DNA of 49,634 bases, from the NCBI GenBank assembly GCA_022826585.1, contig JAJDUR010000052.1:1-49634 (forward strand), in the 5' to 3' direction. Positions 42,208-49,634 of the stretch are shown one piece after another. The notes beneath the pieces are model-generated. The model made no database searches. It saw only the letters and a list, made by a program, of their open reading frames with translations, and was not told where the DNA came from. Each line of letters begins with the position of its first letter. Positions within the stretch are counted from its first letter, which is position 1. The translations under genes were made by a program, and so were the position numbers. This DNA is from Dehalococcoidia bacterium. Its GTDB lineage: Bacteria > Chloroflexota > Dehalococcoidia > Tepidiformales > Tepidiformaceae.

Positions 42208-43290
42208 TCAGCGATTCACTTCGCCGACGACGAAGTCGCGCACGAGCGGGAACACCGCGCGCCGCTGGGGCTCGAAGTGGTCTTCCTCCCAGGTTCGCAG
42301 GAGGAAGGCGAAGGCGAATCCGTTGGCGGCGCCGTCTTCGGGGCGGATGTAGCCAGCGGCCACGAAGAAGTCGGGGTCTTCCTCGGGCTTCCAGTAGCCG
42401 GCCTTCTGGCCGTACTGGAAGCCGTCGACCCCGAAGTCGGTGGGGAAGGTGACGTCGGCCTCGGGAATGACCGCCTCCGACGCGAGCTGGAGGAGGTGGG
42501 CGGTCCAGCGCTCGTCGAGCTGCTCGCCGTGCAGGATGGAGGCCCAGACGAGGGCGAGGTCGTGCGCCGTGAAGCGCGCGTCGCGCCAGTGCCAGTGGAG
42601 GTAGGAGTCCGGGGAGACGCCCGCCCGGGCCATTACCGCGCCGACCTGCTCGGGGGTAATGAGCTCGGCGATCTCGTCGGTGTTCTTGTCGAGGGAGTAG
42701 TAGAGGACGAGCTGGAGGTTCTCCGCGATGGCCTCGAACTCGAGAAGGCCATCCTGCACGGCGCGCAGGGCGGCGACGAGGATGACGATCTTGCCGGCGG
42801 AGGCGGGATACTGGGAGTGCCGGGGCCGGATGACGATGGACGAGGCGCAGTCGAGGTCGATAAGGGCGAGCCCCCAGACGCCCTCGTAGTCGGTCATGAC
42901 CTGCTCGACGGCGGCGACGAGCCCCGCCCCGCGGGTGGCGACGCTCTGGCAGCGAGCGGGGCGCCCCGGCGCGCCCTCACCACCCGACGAGGCCGTGACC
43001 CGTGCGGAACCGTCCCCGGCGGGGGTGGGTGTGGCGGACGGGGTGGCGGTGGGTGCGGCCGTGCCGGTCGGGGACGGCGAGGTGGCTGCGGCGGAGGTGG
43101 CTGTGGCAGCGGGAGAGGGGGGCGGAGGCGTGGGCGGGCTCGCGGTGGGGGTCGAGTCGACGGGCGAGACGGGGGCGGGCGGTTCGTCGGGCGGCGGATC
43201 GGAGCGAGCCCCGAGCAGGAAGAAGACCGCGGCGACGAGCCCCAGCGCGACCGCGAGGAAGAGCGAAAACGTCCAGGGCCTGAGACGCAT
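42208..43290 (-). CDS. Serine hydrolase-like membrane-anchored protein, copy 2
   Basis: 360 residues from the ATG at 43290. One N-terminal membrane segment (FSLFLAVALGLVAAVFFLL, about 8-26) lacks a lipobox Cys, so it is a signal anchor rather than a lipoprotein. A Pro/Ala/Thr linker (31-110) precedes a domain homologous to copy 1: S164-A-G-K167 in YPASAGK, and GQKAGYW later. The two probably arose by duplication and differ in anchoring. The 80-nt gap to copy 1 has no clear promoter. Confidence 0.78.
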   Translation of the reverse strand: MRLRPWTFSLFLAVALGLVAAVFFLLGARSDPPPDEPPAPVSPVDSTPTASPPTPPPPSPAATATSAAATSPSPTGTAAPTATPSATPTPAGDGSARVTASSGGEGAPGRPARCQSVATRGAGLVAAVEQVMTDYEGVWGLALIDLDCASSIVIRPRHSQYPASAGKIVILVAALRAVQDGLLEFEAIAENLQLVLYYSLDKNTDEIAELITPEQVGAVMARAGVSPDSYLHWHWRDARFTAHDLALVWASILHGEQLDERWTAHLLQLASEAVIPEADVTFPTDFGVDGFQYGQKAGYWKPEEDPDFFVAAGYIRPEDGAANGFAFAFLLRTWEEDHFEPQRRAVFPLVRDFVVGEVNR

Positions 43291-43336
43291 CCGACCACTG
43301 TAGCCGCCTCGTCGGCAGGGCCAAGGCGCGCGTGTC

Positions 43337-43365
43337 TTGTGAGAACCCCCGGGAGGCGGCATAGT
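43337..43365 (+). promoter_or_regulatory. Candidate promoter of the SDR gene
   Basis: TTGTGA (43337-43342) and CATAGT (43360-43365) are 17 nt apart, each matching four of six consensus bases. The ATG follows 35 nt later behind GAAGGGGAA. Confidence 0.45.
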
Positions 43366-43400
43366 CGCGCCGCCGGGCGTGAGGCCCGAAGGGGAATGCG

Positions 43401-44228
43401 ATGACAGGACTGGAACTGACGGGAATCGAAGACAAGGTCGCGGTGGTAACGGGCGCGGGCCGCATGAAGAGCATCGGCCGGAGTATCGCCGTCGAGCTGG
43501 CGAAGGCCGGGGCCGACGTCGTGATCACGGGCACGGGACGGCCTCCGGAGCGGTATCCCGACGACGAGAAGGCGGCGGGCTGGCGTGACATCGCCTCCGT
43601 CGCCGAGGAGATCGAGTCGCACGGGCGGCGTGCCCTGCCGCTGGTGAGCGACTCAGGCGACGAGAACTCCGTGCGGGAACTGCTCGACGCCACGGTCGCG
43701 GAATTCGGGCGGGTGGACTTCGTCGTGAACAACGCGGGCGCGGCGCGCGGTCCCGATCGCGTGCCCGTCGTCGACATGCCGGTCGACGCCTGGGACACGG
43801 TCATCCGGGTGAACCTGCGGGGTCCGTTCCTGATGTCGAAGATCTTCGGGCAGCAACTCATCGACGCGGGGAACGGGGGCGTGATCATCAACATCTCATC
43901 GATCGCGGGGAAGGTGCTGGGGCCGAACATGGCCGCGTACGTCGCGAGCAAGGCCGGGCTCCAGGGGATGACCGGTGGCATGGCGCGGGAGATCGGGAAG
44001 CACGGCGTTCGCGTGAACGCCATCTGCCCCGGGCTGGTCGATACCTCGCGCATGGCGGACGTGTTCGACGACCCCGACTTCGCCGCTCGGGCCTCGATGA
44101 TCCCGATCGGGCGCGCGGGCCTCGGTGAGGACATCGGCTGGGCAACCGTCTACCTGTGCAGCGACCAGGGCTCGTGGATCACGGGTCAGTCGATCAACGT
44201 GTGCGGGGGGAACGCGGTCGCGCATTGA
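43401..44228 (+). CDS. Short-chain dehydrogenase/reductase (SDR)
   Basis: 275 residues, classical SDR. TGAGRMKSIGRSIA binds the cofactor, NNAG is present, and the catalytic Ser lies in NISSIAGKVLG with Tyr180 and Lys184 in YVASK. The C-terminus has TGQSINVCGG. The insertion in the cofactor loop (MKSIG) resembles SDRs acting on fatty acyl or cyclic ketones, but the substrate is open. The PIN-domain gene overlaps its stop by 4 nt (TTGA). Confidence 0.92.
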   Translation: MTGLELTGIEDKVAVVTGAGRMKSIGRSIAVELAKAGADVVITGTGRPPERYPDDEKAAGWRDIASVAEEIESHGRRALPLVSDSGDENSVRELLDATVAEFGRVDFVVNNAGAARGPDRVPVVDMPVDAWDTVIRVNLRGPFLMSKIFGQQLIDAGNGGVIINISSIAGKVLGPNMAAYVASKAGLQGMTGGMAREIGKHGVRVNAICPGLVDTSRMADVFDDPDFAARASMIPIGRAGLGEDIGWATVYLCSDQGSWITGQSINVCGGNAVAH

Positions 44229-44668
44229 CGGGCCAAGGCGGAGCGCTGCGGGCGATCGTCGACACGAACCTGCTGGTCGGGGCGCTGGCGCGGCCGGACG
44301 GCTCGGCGGCCCGCGTCCTGGAGCACTGGCGGGCGGGGGACTTCGAGCACGTGGCCTCGGCGGCGACGCTGCGGGAGGCGGAGCTGGTGGTGGGGGCGCG
44401 CTGGGTGGCGCGCATCGCGGACAGCGGCGCGAGGGACGCGCTCCTGTCCGAGCTGCGCGAGCGCTCGGTGCTCGTACAGGCGCCGGTGCTGGAGGAACTC
44501 ACGCTGAAGGACGCGGGCGACCGACGGCTGGTGGAGGCCGCACACGCGGGCGGGGCGCGCTACCTCGTGACCGCCGACCGCGAGGTGCTGCTGATGCGCG
44601 GCTACGCCTCGGTCGAGATCGTGACATCGGGGGAGTTCCTGCGGGCGCTCGGATCGCGCGCTGGTTGA
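44225..44668 (+). CDS. PIN domain protein (putative toxin-type RNase)
   Basis: 147 residues from a TTG start that overlaps the SDR stop. Acidic PIN residues: Asp in AIVDTNLLVGAL, Glu in TLREAELVVG, Asp in LKDAGDRRLVEAA and YLVTADREVLL. It belongs to the COG1569 type, Mg-dependent RNases often acting as toxins, but no antitoxin reading frame precedes or follows it. It may be an orphan or a housekeeping PIN protein. A CTG or a GTG start could shorten it slightly. The stop codon lies within the -35 of the next gene. Confidence 0.8.
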   Translation: MTGQGGALRAIVDTNLLVGALARPDGSAARVLEHWRAGDFEHVASAATLREAELVVGARWVARIADSGARDALLSELRERSVLVQAPVLEELTLKDAGDRRLVEAAHAGGARYLVTADREVLLMRGYASVEIVTSGEFLRALGSRAG

Positions 44669-44693
44669 CGCCCCCCGCGGGCGCTCCTACGGT
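44665..44693 (+). promoter_or_regulatory. Promoter of the esterase gene, overlapping the PIN stop
   Basis: TTGACG (44665-44670) and TACGGT (44688-44693) are exactly 17 nt apart. The PIN gene's TGA is inside the -35. GAGGAGG lies 7-13 nt before the ATG at 44718. Confidence 0.65.
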
Positions 44694-44717
44694 TCGCGCA
44701 CCCGAGGAGGCGGACCG

Positions 44718-45641
44718 ATGACACTCAACCCACAGGCGAAGTTTCTCCTGGATCAGATGGCGGCGATGGGCATGCCGCCGATCCACGAGCAGGAGCCGGA
44801 GGCCGTGCGTGAGGCGAACCGTCTGCCCCCGGCGGTGCCGGGCGCGACGATGGCGAATGTCGAGGACCGCAACATCCCGGGTCCGGCTGGCGACATCCCC
44901 GTGCGCATCTACCGGCCGACGGACGCCGGCGACCACTCGCTGCTGGTCTGGTACCACGGCGGGGGCTGGGTGATCGGGGACCTCGACGGGGCTGACGTGA
45001 CCTGCCGCGAGCTTGCAGCGAAGAGCGGGTCCGTCGTGGTGTCGGTCGACTACCGGCTGGCGCCGGAGCACCGCTACCCGGCGGCGCACGAGGACTGCTA
45101 CGCGGCCACGGTATGGGCGGCGGAGAACGCGGCCGACCTCGGCGCGGACGCGGGCAAGCTCGCGGTGGGCGGGGACTCGGCGGGGGGCAACCTGGCGGCG
45201 GTTGTGTCGCTGCGTGCGCGCGACGAGGACGGGCCGGCGATCCGCTTCCAGCTGCTGGTGTACCCGGTGACGGACCACGACTACGGGACGGACTCGTACC
45301 GGGACAACGCGGACGGCTACCTGTTGACGCGGGACGGCATGGAGTGGTTCTGGAACCACTACCTCGGCCCGGACGGCGACGGGTCGCACCCGCACGCCTC
45401 GCCTCTGCGCGCGGAGGACCTGTCAGGACTTCCGCCGGCGCACGTGATCACGGCCGAGTACGACCCGCTGCGGGACGAGGGCGAGGCGTACGCGAAGCGC
45501 CTGGAGGAGGCCGGCGTGGCCGTCACGCAGACGCGCTATGCGGGCCAGATCCACGCGTTCTACGGCATGCACGGCGTGCTCGACGACGCCACGAACGCGG
45601 CCGACGAGTCGGCGGAGAAGCTGAAGGCGGCGCTGGCCTAG
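44718..45641 (+). CDS. Alpha/beta hydrolase, hormone-sensitive-lipase family
   Basis: 307 residues. The oxyanion-hole motif HGGGWVIGDLDG, the nucleophile Ser in GDSAGGNLA, Asp in EYDPLRDEG and His in QIHAFYGM form a complete HSL-type (bacterial family IV) esterase. It hydrolyses short or medium acyl esters in the cytoplasm; the substrate is unknown. GAGGAGG precedes the ATG. It has its own promoter inside the preceding gene and is convergent with the methyltransferase, with 8 nt between stops. Confidence 0.93.
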   Translation: MTLNPQAKFLLDQMAAMGMPPIHEQEPEAVREANRLPPAVPGATMANVEDRNIPGPAGDIPVRIYRPTDAGDHSLLVWYHGGGWVIGDLDGADVTCRELAAKSGSVVVSVDYRLAPEHRYPAAHEDCYAATVWAAENAADLGADAGKLAVGGDSAGGNLAAVVSLRARDEDGPAIRFQLLVYPVTDHDYGTDSYRDNADGYLLTRDGMEWFWNHYLGPDGDGSHPHASPLRAEDLSGLPPAHVITAEYDPLRDEGEAYAKRLEEAGVAVTQTRYAGQIHAFYGMHGVLDDATNAADESAEKLKAALA

Positions 45642-45649
45642 GGGCAGTC

Positions 45650-46681
45650 CTACAGGGGCTTGCGGGCGAGGAAACAGTAGAGGGGTGTGAAGATGCCCGA
45701 CTTGCCGCCCGCGACGTAGGCCTCCGCGGTCCGGTCCAGGAGCCGGACGACTTCCGTGGAGCCCCTGGGGAGCACCCGTGCCGCTTCGGCCAGGCGCGTT
45801 CCCCCGATGAACACCCTGCGCCCCCAGGGAAGCCGGAGCAGGGCGTTCCCCAGCCTCCCATGGCGCCTTTCCATGGGCCGATACCAGGGCGTGGACGGCC
45901 CTTCCACGACCTCCCGGTCCATCCCTTCGATCACCTCGAAGCCCACCGCTTCGAGGGCCTGGTTCACTTCCCGGAACGTCGCGATGTCGTTCAGCGCGAT
46001 GCCGCGCATGAGCTCCCGCTTGATGGCCTGGTGCTCGTCATCGTCCGCATCGAACGCGTCCGTGAGGCACATCTCCTGGCCCCAGAGGAGGGCGCCGGGC
46101 TTGAGCACGCGGAATATCTCCGCGAATGCGCCTTCCTTGTCCGGCGCGTGGCACGTCGACTCGATGGCGTACCCCCGGTCGAACGCGCCGTCGCCGATGG
46201 CGCTCATGTCCATGAAGCTGCACTGCTCGTACTCAATCGCATGGCTGAGGCCCGCCTCGGCGGTCAACCGCTTCGCCCATGCCAGCTGGACGTCGCTGAT
46301 GTTGATCCCGACGACGCTGACGCCGGCCTCGCGGGCGACGCGGCGCATCGGGCCGCCGATGCCGCAGCCGACGTCGATCACCGTCATGCCCGGCTCCATC
46401 TCCAGCTTCGAGATCATCAGCCGCTGATGCCGGACCTGGGACTCCTCCAGGCTCTCCCGGGGCGTGAGGGGCGCGAAGTGGAGGGATTCGCTCCAGCCCC
46501 ACACCATGAACCCGCTGCAGAGGTCGTAGTAGTCCCTGGCCGTCTCGGCGTGGTCGTACTCGCCCGCGTCACTCTCCGGCGCCGCCCGGTCGAGCCAGCC
46601 GTCGTAGTGCCGCACGCGCCGGGCGACATCGAATCCCCGGTACGCATCCTTCAACTCGGTCGATAGCTGTCGTAGCTGCAT
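45650..46681 (-). CDS. Sterol C-24 methyltransferase-like SAM enzyme
   Basis: 343 residues, the size of eukaryotic ERG6/SMT. All three hallmark regions are readable: region I WGWSESLHF (61-69), the SAM-binding IDVGCGIGGPMRR (102-114) and YAIESTCHAP (171-180). RVLKPG, a DDEHQAIKREL segment and a C-terminal part resembling the Sterol_MT_C domain (ALEAVGFEV onward) follow. It would transfer methyl from SAM to the side-chain double bond of a sterol-like lipid; other polycyclic or polyprenoid acceptors are possible. No sterol-synthesis gene is in the window. ATG at 46681 is chosen. It lies 58 nt after thrS. Confidence 0.82.
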   Translation of the reverse strand: MQLRQLSTELKDAYRGFDVARRVRHYDGWLDRAAPESDAGEYDHAETARDYYDLCSGFMVWGWSESLHFAPLTPRESLEESQVRHQRLMISKLEMEPGMTVIDVGCGIGGPMRRVAREAGVSVVGINISDVQLAWAKRLTAEAGLSHAIEYEQCSFMDMSAIGDGAFDRGYAIESTCHAPDKEGAFAEIFRVLKPGALLWGQEMCLTDAFDADDDEHQAIKRELMRGIALNDIATFREVNQALEAVGFEVIEGMDREVVEGPSTPWYRPMERRHGRLGNALLRLPWGRRVFIGGTRLAEAARVLPRGSTEVVRLLDRTAEAYVAGGKSGIFTPLYCFLARKPL

Positions 46682-46739
46682 CGGATAGCTCGGCTGCAAG
46701 CCTAGCAGATGGCTTGCGATCACCCACCGGGCGCCGCTC

Positions 46740-48521
46740 CTACGGCACGAGCGCCTTCGTCTCCCGCTCCTCCTCGATACGGGAGAGGAAGTCGGCGAGG
46801 GGGATCGCGCCGAGGTCCTCGCCCGTGCGCACGCGCACGGCCACGGTGCCGGCCTCGGCCTCGCGGTCGCCGGCGACGAGCATGTAGGGGATCTTCTGCA
46901 GCTGGGCATGGCGAATCTTCGCGTTCATGCGCTCGCTGCGGCCGTCCACCTCGACGCGGAAGCCGGCCTCCCGGAGCTTCCCCGCCACCTCATCGGCGTA
47001 GGGCTGGTGGCGGTCGGCGATGGGGATGACGGTCGCCTGCACGGGCGCCAGCCAGAGGGGGAAGGCGCCGCCGAAGTGCTCGATGAGCACGCCGAGGAAG
47101 CGCTCGGTGGCGCCGGTGACGGCGCGGTGGAGCATGACGGGCGTGTGTTCCTTGCCGTCCTCGCCGGTGTAGACGCAGCCCAGCCGCCCGGGCTGGATGA
47201 AGTCGACCTGGATGGTCGAGAGCTGCCACTCGCGCCCGAGGACATCCTTCGCGATGAAGTCGGCCTTGGGTCCGTAGAAGGCGGCCTCGCCCTCCTCCTC
47301 GTTGAACTCCAGGCCCGAGGCCTCCATCGCGTTCCGCAGGGCCGTGACGGCCTGCTCCCATTGCTCGGGGGCGTCGACGAACTTGGCGTCGCCGCTCGTG
47401 TCGGGGAGCGAGAGGGCGACGCGGTAGTCGCTGAAGCCGTAGGTCCCGAGCGCCTCCTGGACGAGCGAGAGGGCGAGGGCGAACTCGTCCTGGATCTGGT
47501 CGGGGGTGCAGAAGATGTGGGCGTCGTCCTGGGTGAGGGAGCGCACGCGGGTGAGGCCGCTGAGCTCGCCCGACTTCTCGTAGCGGTAGAGGGTGGCGAA
47601 CTCGGCGTAGCGCAGGGGCAGGTCGCGGTAACTGTGGGGCTCGGCATTGAAGAGCATCATGTGCGAGGGGCAGTTCATCGGTTTCAGGAGGAACTCGGTG
47701 TCGCCGTCGACCATGGGCGGGAACATGGCGTCGGCGTAGTGCTCGCGGTGGCCCGAGCGTTCGTAGAGCTGGCCTTTCACCACGTTGGCCGTCCACACGT
47801 GCTGGTGGCCGGTGCGCTCCTGCAGCTCCCGCACGTAGCTCTCCATCAGGTGGCGCACGGTCTCGCCCTTCGGCAGGAAGAGGGGGATGCCCGGCCCGAC
47901 CACGTCGGAGAAGGTGAACAGGCCCAGCTCGCGGCCGACGCGACGGTGGTCGCGCTTGCGCGCTTCCTCGAGCTGGCGCTCGTACTCGTCGAGCTCCTCC
48001 TGCGTCTCGAAGAGGGCGCCGTAGACGCGCTGGAGCTGGGGGTTGTTCTCGTCGCCGCGCCAGTAGGCGCCGGCGATGCTCATGAGCTTGAAGGCGGGGA
48101 TCTCGCCGGTGTGGTTTACGTGGCCGCCACGGCAGAGGTCCGTGAACTGGCCGTGCGTGCATTGCGTGATGGCCTCGTCCTCGAGCTCCGCGATGAGCTC
48201 GAGCTTGAAGGGCTGGTCGGCCCACTGCTCCTCGGCCTCGTCGCGGGTGATGGAGGACATCTGGAAGGGGAGACGCCGGCCGATGGACTTCCTCATGCGG
48301 CGGCGGAGCCACTTCAGGTCCTCCTGGGTGAGGGCGCGGGGGAGGAGGAAGTCGTAGTAGAAGCCGGTGGCGGTGGGCGGGCCGATGCCGATCTCGGCCT
48401 CGGGCATGAGATCGACCATGGCCTCGGCGAGCACGTGCGCGGCGGAGTGGCGCATGCGCTCAAGCCGCTCCTCCCGCGGGAGTTCGGCAAGGTCCACGTG
48501 GTCTTCGAAGGGTTCTGGCAT
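46740..48521 (-). CDS. thrS: Threonyl-tRNA synthetase without TGS domain
   Basis: 593 residues, against about 640 for E. coli ThrRS. It starts directly at the editing domain (H25-x3-H29 in RHSAAHVLAEAM, CRGGH later), lacking the N-terminal TGS domain. The class II core follows: motif 2 around YRYEKSGELSGLTRVRSLTQDDAHIF, MNCPSHMMLF with the zinc Cys, and motif 3 GATERFLGVLIEH. The anticodon-binding domain closes it. It charges tRNA-Thr in the cytoplasm. The frame is open far upstream, but that part is the T-box leader and an antisense region, so the ATG at 48521 is chosen. Confidence 0.95.
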   Translation of the reverse strand: MPEPFEDHVDLAELPREERLERMRHSAAHVLAEAMVDLMPEAEIGIGPPTATGFYYDFLLPRALTQEDLKWLRRRMRKSIGRRLPFQMSSITRDEAEEQWADQPFKLELIAELEDEAITQCTHGQFTDLCRGGHVNHTGEIPAFKLMSIAGAYWRGDENNPQLQRVYGALFETQEELDEYERQLEEARKRDHRRVGRELGLFTFSDVVGPGIPLFLPKGETVRHLMESYVRELQERTGHQHVWTANVVKGQLYERSGHREHYADAMFPPMVDGDTEFLLKPMNCPSHMMLFNAEPHSYRDLPLRYAEFATLYRYEKSGELSGLTRVRSLTQDDAHIFCTPDQIQDEFALALSLVQEALGTYGFSDYRVALSLPDTSGDAKFVDAPEQWEQAVTALRNAMEASGLEFNEEEGEAAFYGPKADFIAKDVLGREWQLSTIQVDFIQPGRLGCVYTGEDGKEHTPVMLHRAVTGATERFLGVLIEHFGGAFPLWLAPVQATVIPIADRHQPYADEVAGKLREAGFRVEVDGRSERMNAKIRHAQLQKIPYMLVAGDREAEAGTVAVRVRTGEDLGAIPLADFLSRIEEERETKALVP

Positions 48522-48549
48522 GGCTGGGATTCCCCCGGGCGTTCTCGCG

Positions 48550-48786
48550 CCTGTTCCAGGGACGGCGCGCGACCGTGGTCCCACCCTGATTCCCCGCGCG
48601 ACGGATGCGCGGGCTCGTTGGGGCCGGTAACGGGGCCAACCGTGCGCGCCTATCCGCCGGGGCTTCGGGCGCAGGCTCGCGGGTGGTGTTCGCCGCCGGT
48701 CGCCGTGCTTCCAGCCAGTGGCGCGGCTCTCTGTGGGTGGCGGGTACTCGTCCCGGTCATCGCCTTTCGTGTCTTCGACTGTGCTA
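48550..48786 (-). promoter_or_regulatory. T-box leader of thrS
   Basis: Read on the minus strand. The stem I start GATGACCGGGACGAGTAC (48761-48744) and AGAGAG (48732-48727) are typical T-box landmarks. A GAACACC segment gives ACC, a Thr codon, as candidate specifier (48687-48685). CCGTTACCGG lies in the stem II/III region. AGGGTGGGACCACGG (48587-48573) is the T-box sequence, able to pair with CGTCCCT (48564-48558) as antiterminator or antisequestrator. It would sense uncharged tRNA-Thr. This fills most of the only 300-nt gap without a protein gene. Confidence 0.88.
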
Positions 48787-48791
48787 CTTCG

Positions 48792-48820
48792 AGTATAGCG
48801 AGCGGGGCGGAGGGGTCGAG
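48792..48820 (-). promoter_or_regulatory. Promoter of the thrS leader
   Basis: On the minus strand, CTCGAC (48820-48815) and TATACT (48797-48792) are 17 nt apart. Transcription would begin near 48785, at the 5' edge of the T-box. Confidence 0.6.
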
Positions 48821-48828
48821 GGGCGGAG

Positions 48829-49428
48829 TCAGAAGCCGCTGTTGTTGAGGTAGACGACCACGAGCACGACACCCACGGCGACCGCGCCCCACATGCGGCG
48901 CTTCCGGCGGCTGCGGAAGAGGCCGTGAATCTCGCGCGCGAGAAGGCGGCCGAGGCTGCTTCGCCGACGTCGAGAGCGCTCCTGGCGGTAGCGGCGGCCC
49001 GGGTAGGAGGAACGGCTGCTTGACGGGCGACGCGTGCGGAACGGCGAGGACCGTCGGGGTGCTCCCGCAGGAGGGTTGGCAAAGGGGATGGGATCGAGGT
49101 CCGTGTACTCGCAGAAGCGGGGATCACGCGAGTCTCGCAGGGACTTGAGGGCGGCCTCGAAGCGTGCCGCTTCAGGACGGGTTGCCAGGGACCCCGACTT
49201 CCAGGCCAGTGTCGGATTGCCGCCAGCCGTGGAGGGTGTCTCTCCATCCTGGTGCTGCCGCAGCCGCCGGCCGACATGCGACGTGTGGCCAACGTAGTGG
49301 CCGTAGTCGGTATCGAGGACATACACGTAGAACCGCCTGCGCGGGTCGGCGGCGTCGCGGCGGTCCTGCGGTGGACCGAGATCTTCCGGGGGGTAGTAGC
49401 GGCCGCCTCTAGCCATATGGCGGCGCAT
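48829..49428 (-). CDS. GIY-YIG domain protein with C-terminal membrane anchor
   Basis: 199 residues. The GIY-YIG-like core is at about 33-110: FYVYVLDTD, GHYVGHTSHVGRRLRQH (candidate catalytic Arg and His) and a Glu in EAARFEAALKSLRD. An Arg/Ser-rich, very basic linker follows (about 125-175). The protein ends with one hydrophobic segment (WGAVAVGVVLVVVYL, 179-193) followed by NNSGF, a tail anchor. A nuclease domain tethered to the membrane is unusual. The start could be ATG at 49428 or 49416. The stop is just upstream of the thrS promoter. Confidence 0.75.
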   Translation of the reverse strand: MRRHMARGGRYYPPEDLGPPQDRRDAADPRRRFYVYVLDTDYGHYVGHTSHVGRRLRQHQDGETPSTAGGNPTLAWKSGSLATRPEAARFEAALKSLRDSRDPRFCEYTDLDPIPFANPPAGAPRRSSPFRTRRPSSSRSSYPGRRYRQERSRRRRSSLGRLLAREIHGLFRSRRKRRMWGAVAVGVVLVVVYLNNSGF

Positions 49429-49501
49429 TATGCCAAGCCTGCTGCAAGCCCTTTACGACGGAAGCGGTTGACGGGAAAAGGCGCTAGGCTGGTCAGTCCG
49501 T

Positions 49502-49578
49502 GGGCGGTTAGCTCAGATGGTTAGAGCGCTGCGTTGACATCGCAGAGGTCACTGGTTCGAATCCAGTATCGCCCACCA
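49502..49578 (+). tRNA. tRNA-Val (anticodon GAC)
   Basis: The acceptor GGGCGGT pairs with ATCGCCC (one G-U pair). The D arm is TAGCTCAGATGGTTAGAGC, the anticodon stem CTGCG/CGCAG encloses TTGACAT with anticodon GAC, and the T arm is CTGG-TTCGAAT-CCAG. Discriminator A and encoded CCA end it at 49578. Confidence 0.96.
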
Positions 49579-49634
49579 GACTTGACGGTAGACAGTACCG
49601 GGCCGCCGAGGGCCACCTCCTCGGCCTCGCCGCC

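Noticed and set aside
44225-44668. Toxin-antitoxin pair with the PIN gene
   Set aside because: There is no small antitoxin frame upstream or downstream; the neighbours are an SDR and an esterase with its own promoter.
49468-49490. Promoter TTGACG/TAGGCT before tRNA-Val
   Set aside because: The spacing is only 11 nt, too short for a sigma-70 type promoter.

Overview
The window is about 49.6 kb of very GC-rich bacterial DNA, densely coded on both strands. Gene content suggests a member of Chloroflexota, perhaps a Dehalococcoidia/Tepidiformales-like lineage from a metagenome. The evidence is the mix of short-chain dehydrogenases, amidohydrolase-2, thiolase-DUF35, Rieske oxygenase, cyclase and DUF1330/Dabb proteins, Gly/Trp-repeat secreted proteins and Pro/Thr-linker lipoproteins, with a T-box in front of thrS. 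This assignment is inference; there is no rRNA or other decisive marker.

Layout. 1-3.4 kb: the end of a YqgE/AlgH gene, a DUF1330 protein, a CrtC-like protein and an SDR, separated by three long hairpins built of 7-nt GTGRNTR repeats. 3.4-7.5 kb: minus-strand catabolic genes (M20 peptidase, amidohydrolase, DUF35 protein, thiolase-like protein). 7.6-13.6 kb: plus-strand B12/iron-type binding protein, zinc-ribbon protein, NhaA antiporter, secreted HExxH peptidase and cyclase. 13.6-16.3 kb: PdxA, then a Fic protein behind an AT-rich region full of GTCTAA repeats, then a Dabb protein. 16.4-18.8 kb: a Rieske-type oxygenase with an altered cluster motif, and an MDR reductase. 18.8-23.4 kb: a minus-strand run with PAS-LuxR regulator, small protein, molybdopterin oxidoreductase, nitroreductase and unknown protein. 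23.6-29.8 kb: ABC permease and ATPase, DUF1330, an NCS2-type permease with an extra C-terminal domain, a membrane protein and a FAD oxidoreductase. 30.0-34.8 kb: an iron-binding lipoprotein behind an IdeR/DtxR-like box, followed by an overlapping cobalamin set (cobD-cobC-cobQ).

34.9-38.25 kb: tRNA-Glu, then a compact minus-strand locus of three ferritin-like diiron proteins, a small Cys-rich protein and two 2[4Fe-4S] ferredoxins. It reads like an uncharacterised oxygenase or oxidase with its own electron supply, and a perfect 12-bp palindrome lies in its promoter. It is the best candidate for an undescribed system. 38.3-45.6 kb: SnoaL-like, DUF3500, PanE-like, two tandem serine-hydrolase-like exported proteins, SDR, PIN and an HSL-type esterase. 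45.65-49.6 kb: a protein with all the hallmark regions of sterol C-24 methyltransferase, thrS with a T-box leader, a GIY-YIG protein with a C-terminal membrane anchor, and tRNA-Val.

By eye, the plus strand is C-rich up to about 34.9 kb and G-rich after it, regardless of gene direction, so the GC skew changes sign near tRNA-Glu. The only stretch of 300 bases or more without a protein gene is the thrS leader (48522-48828).
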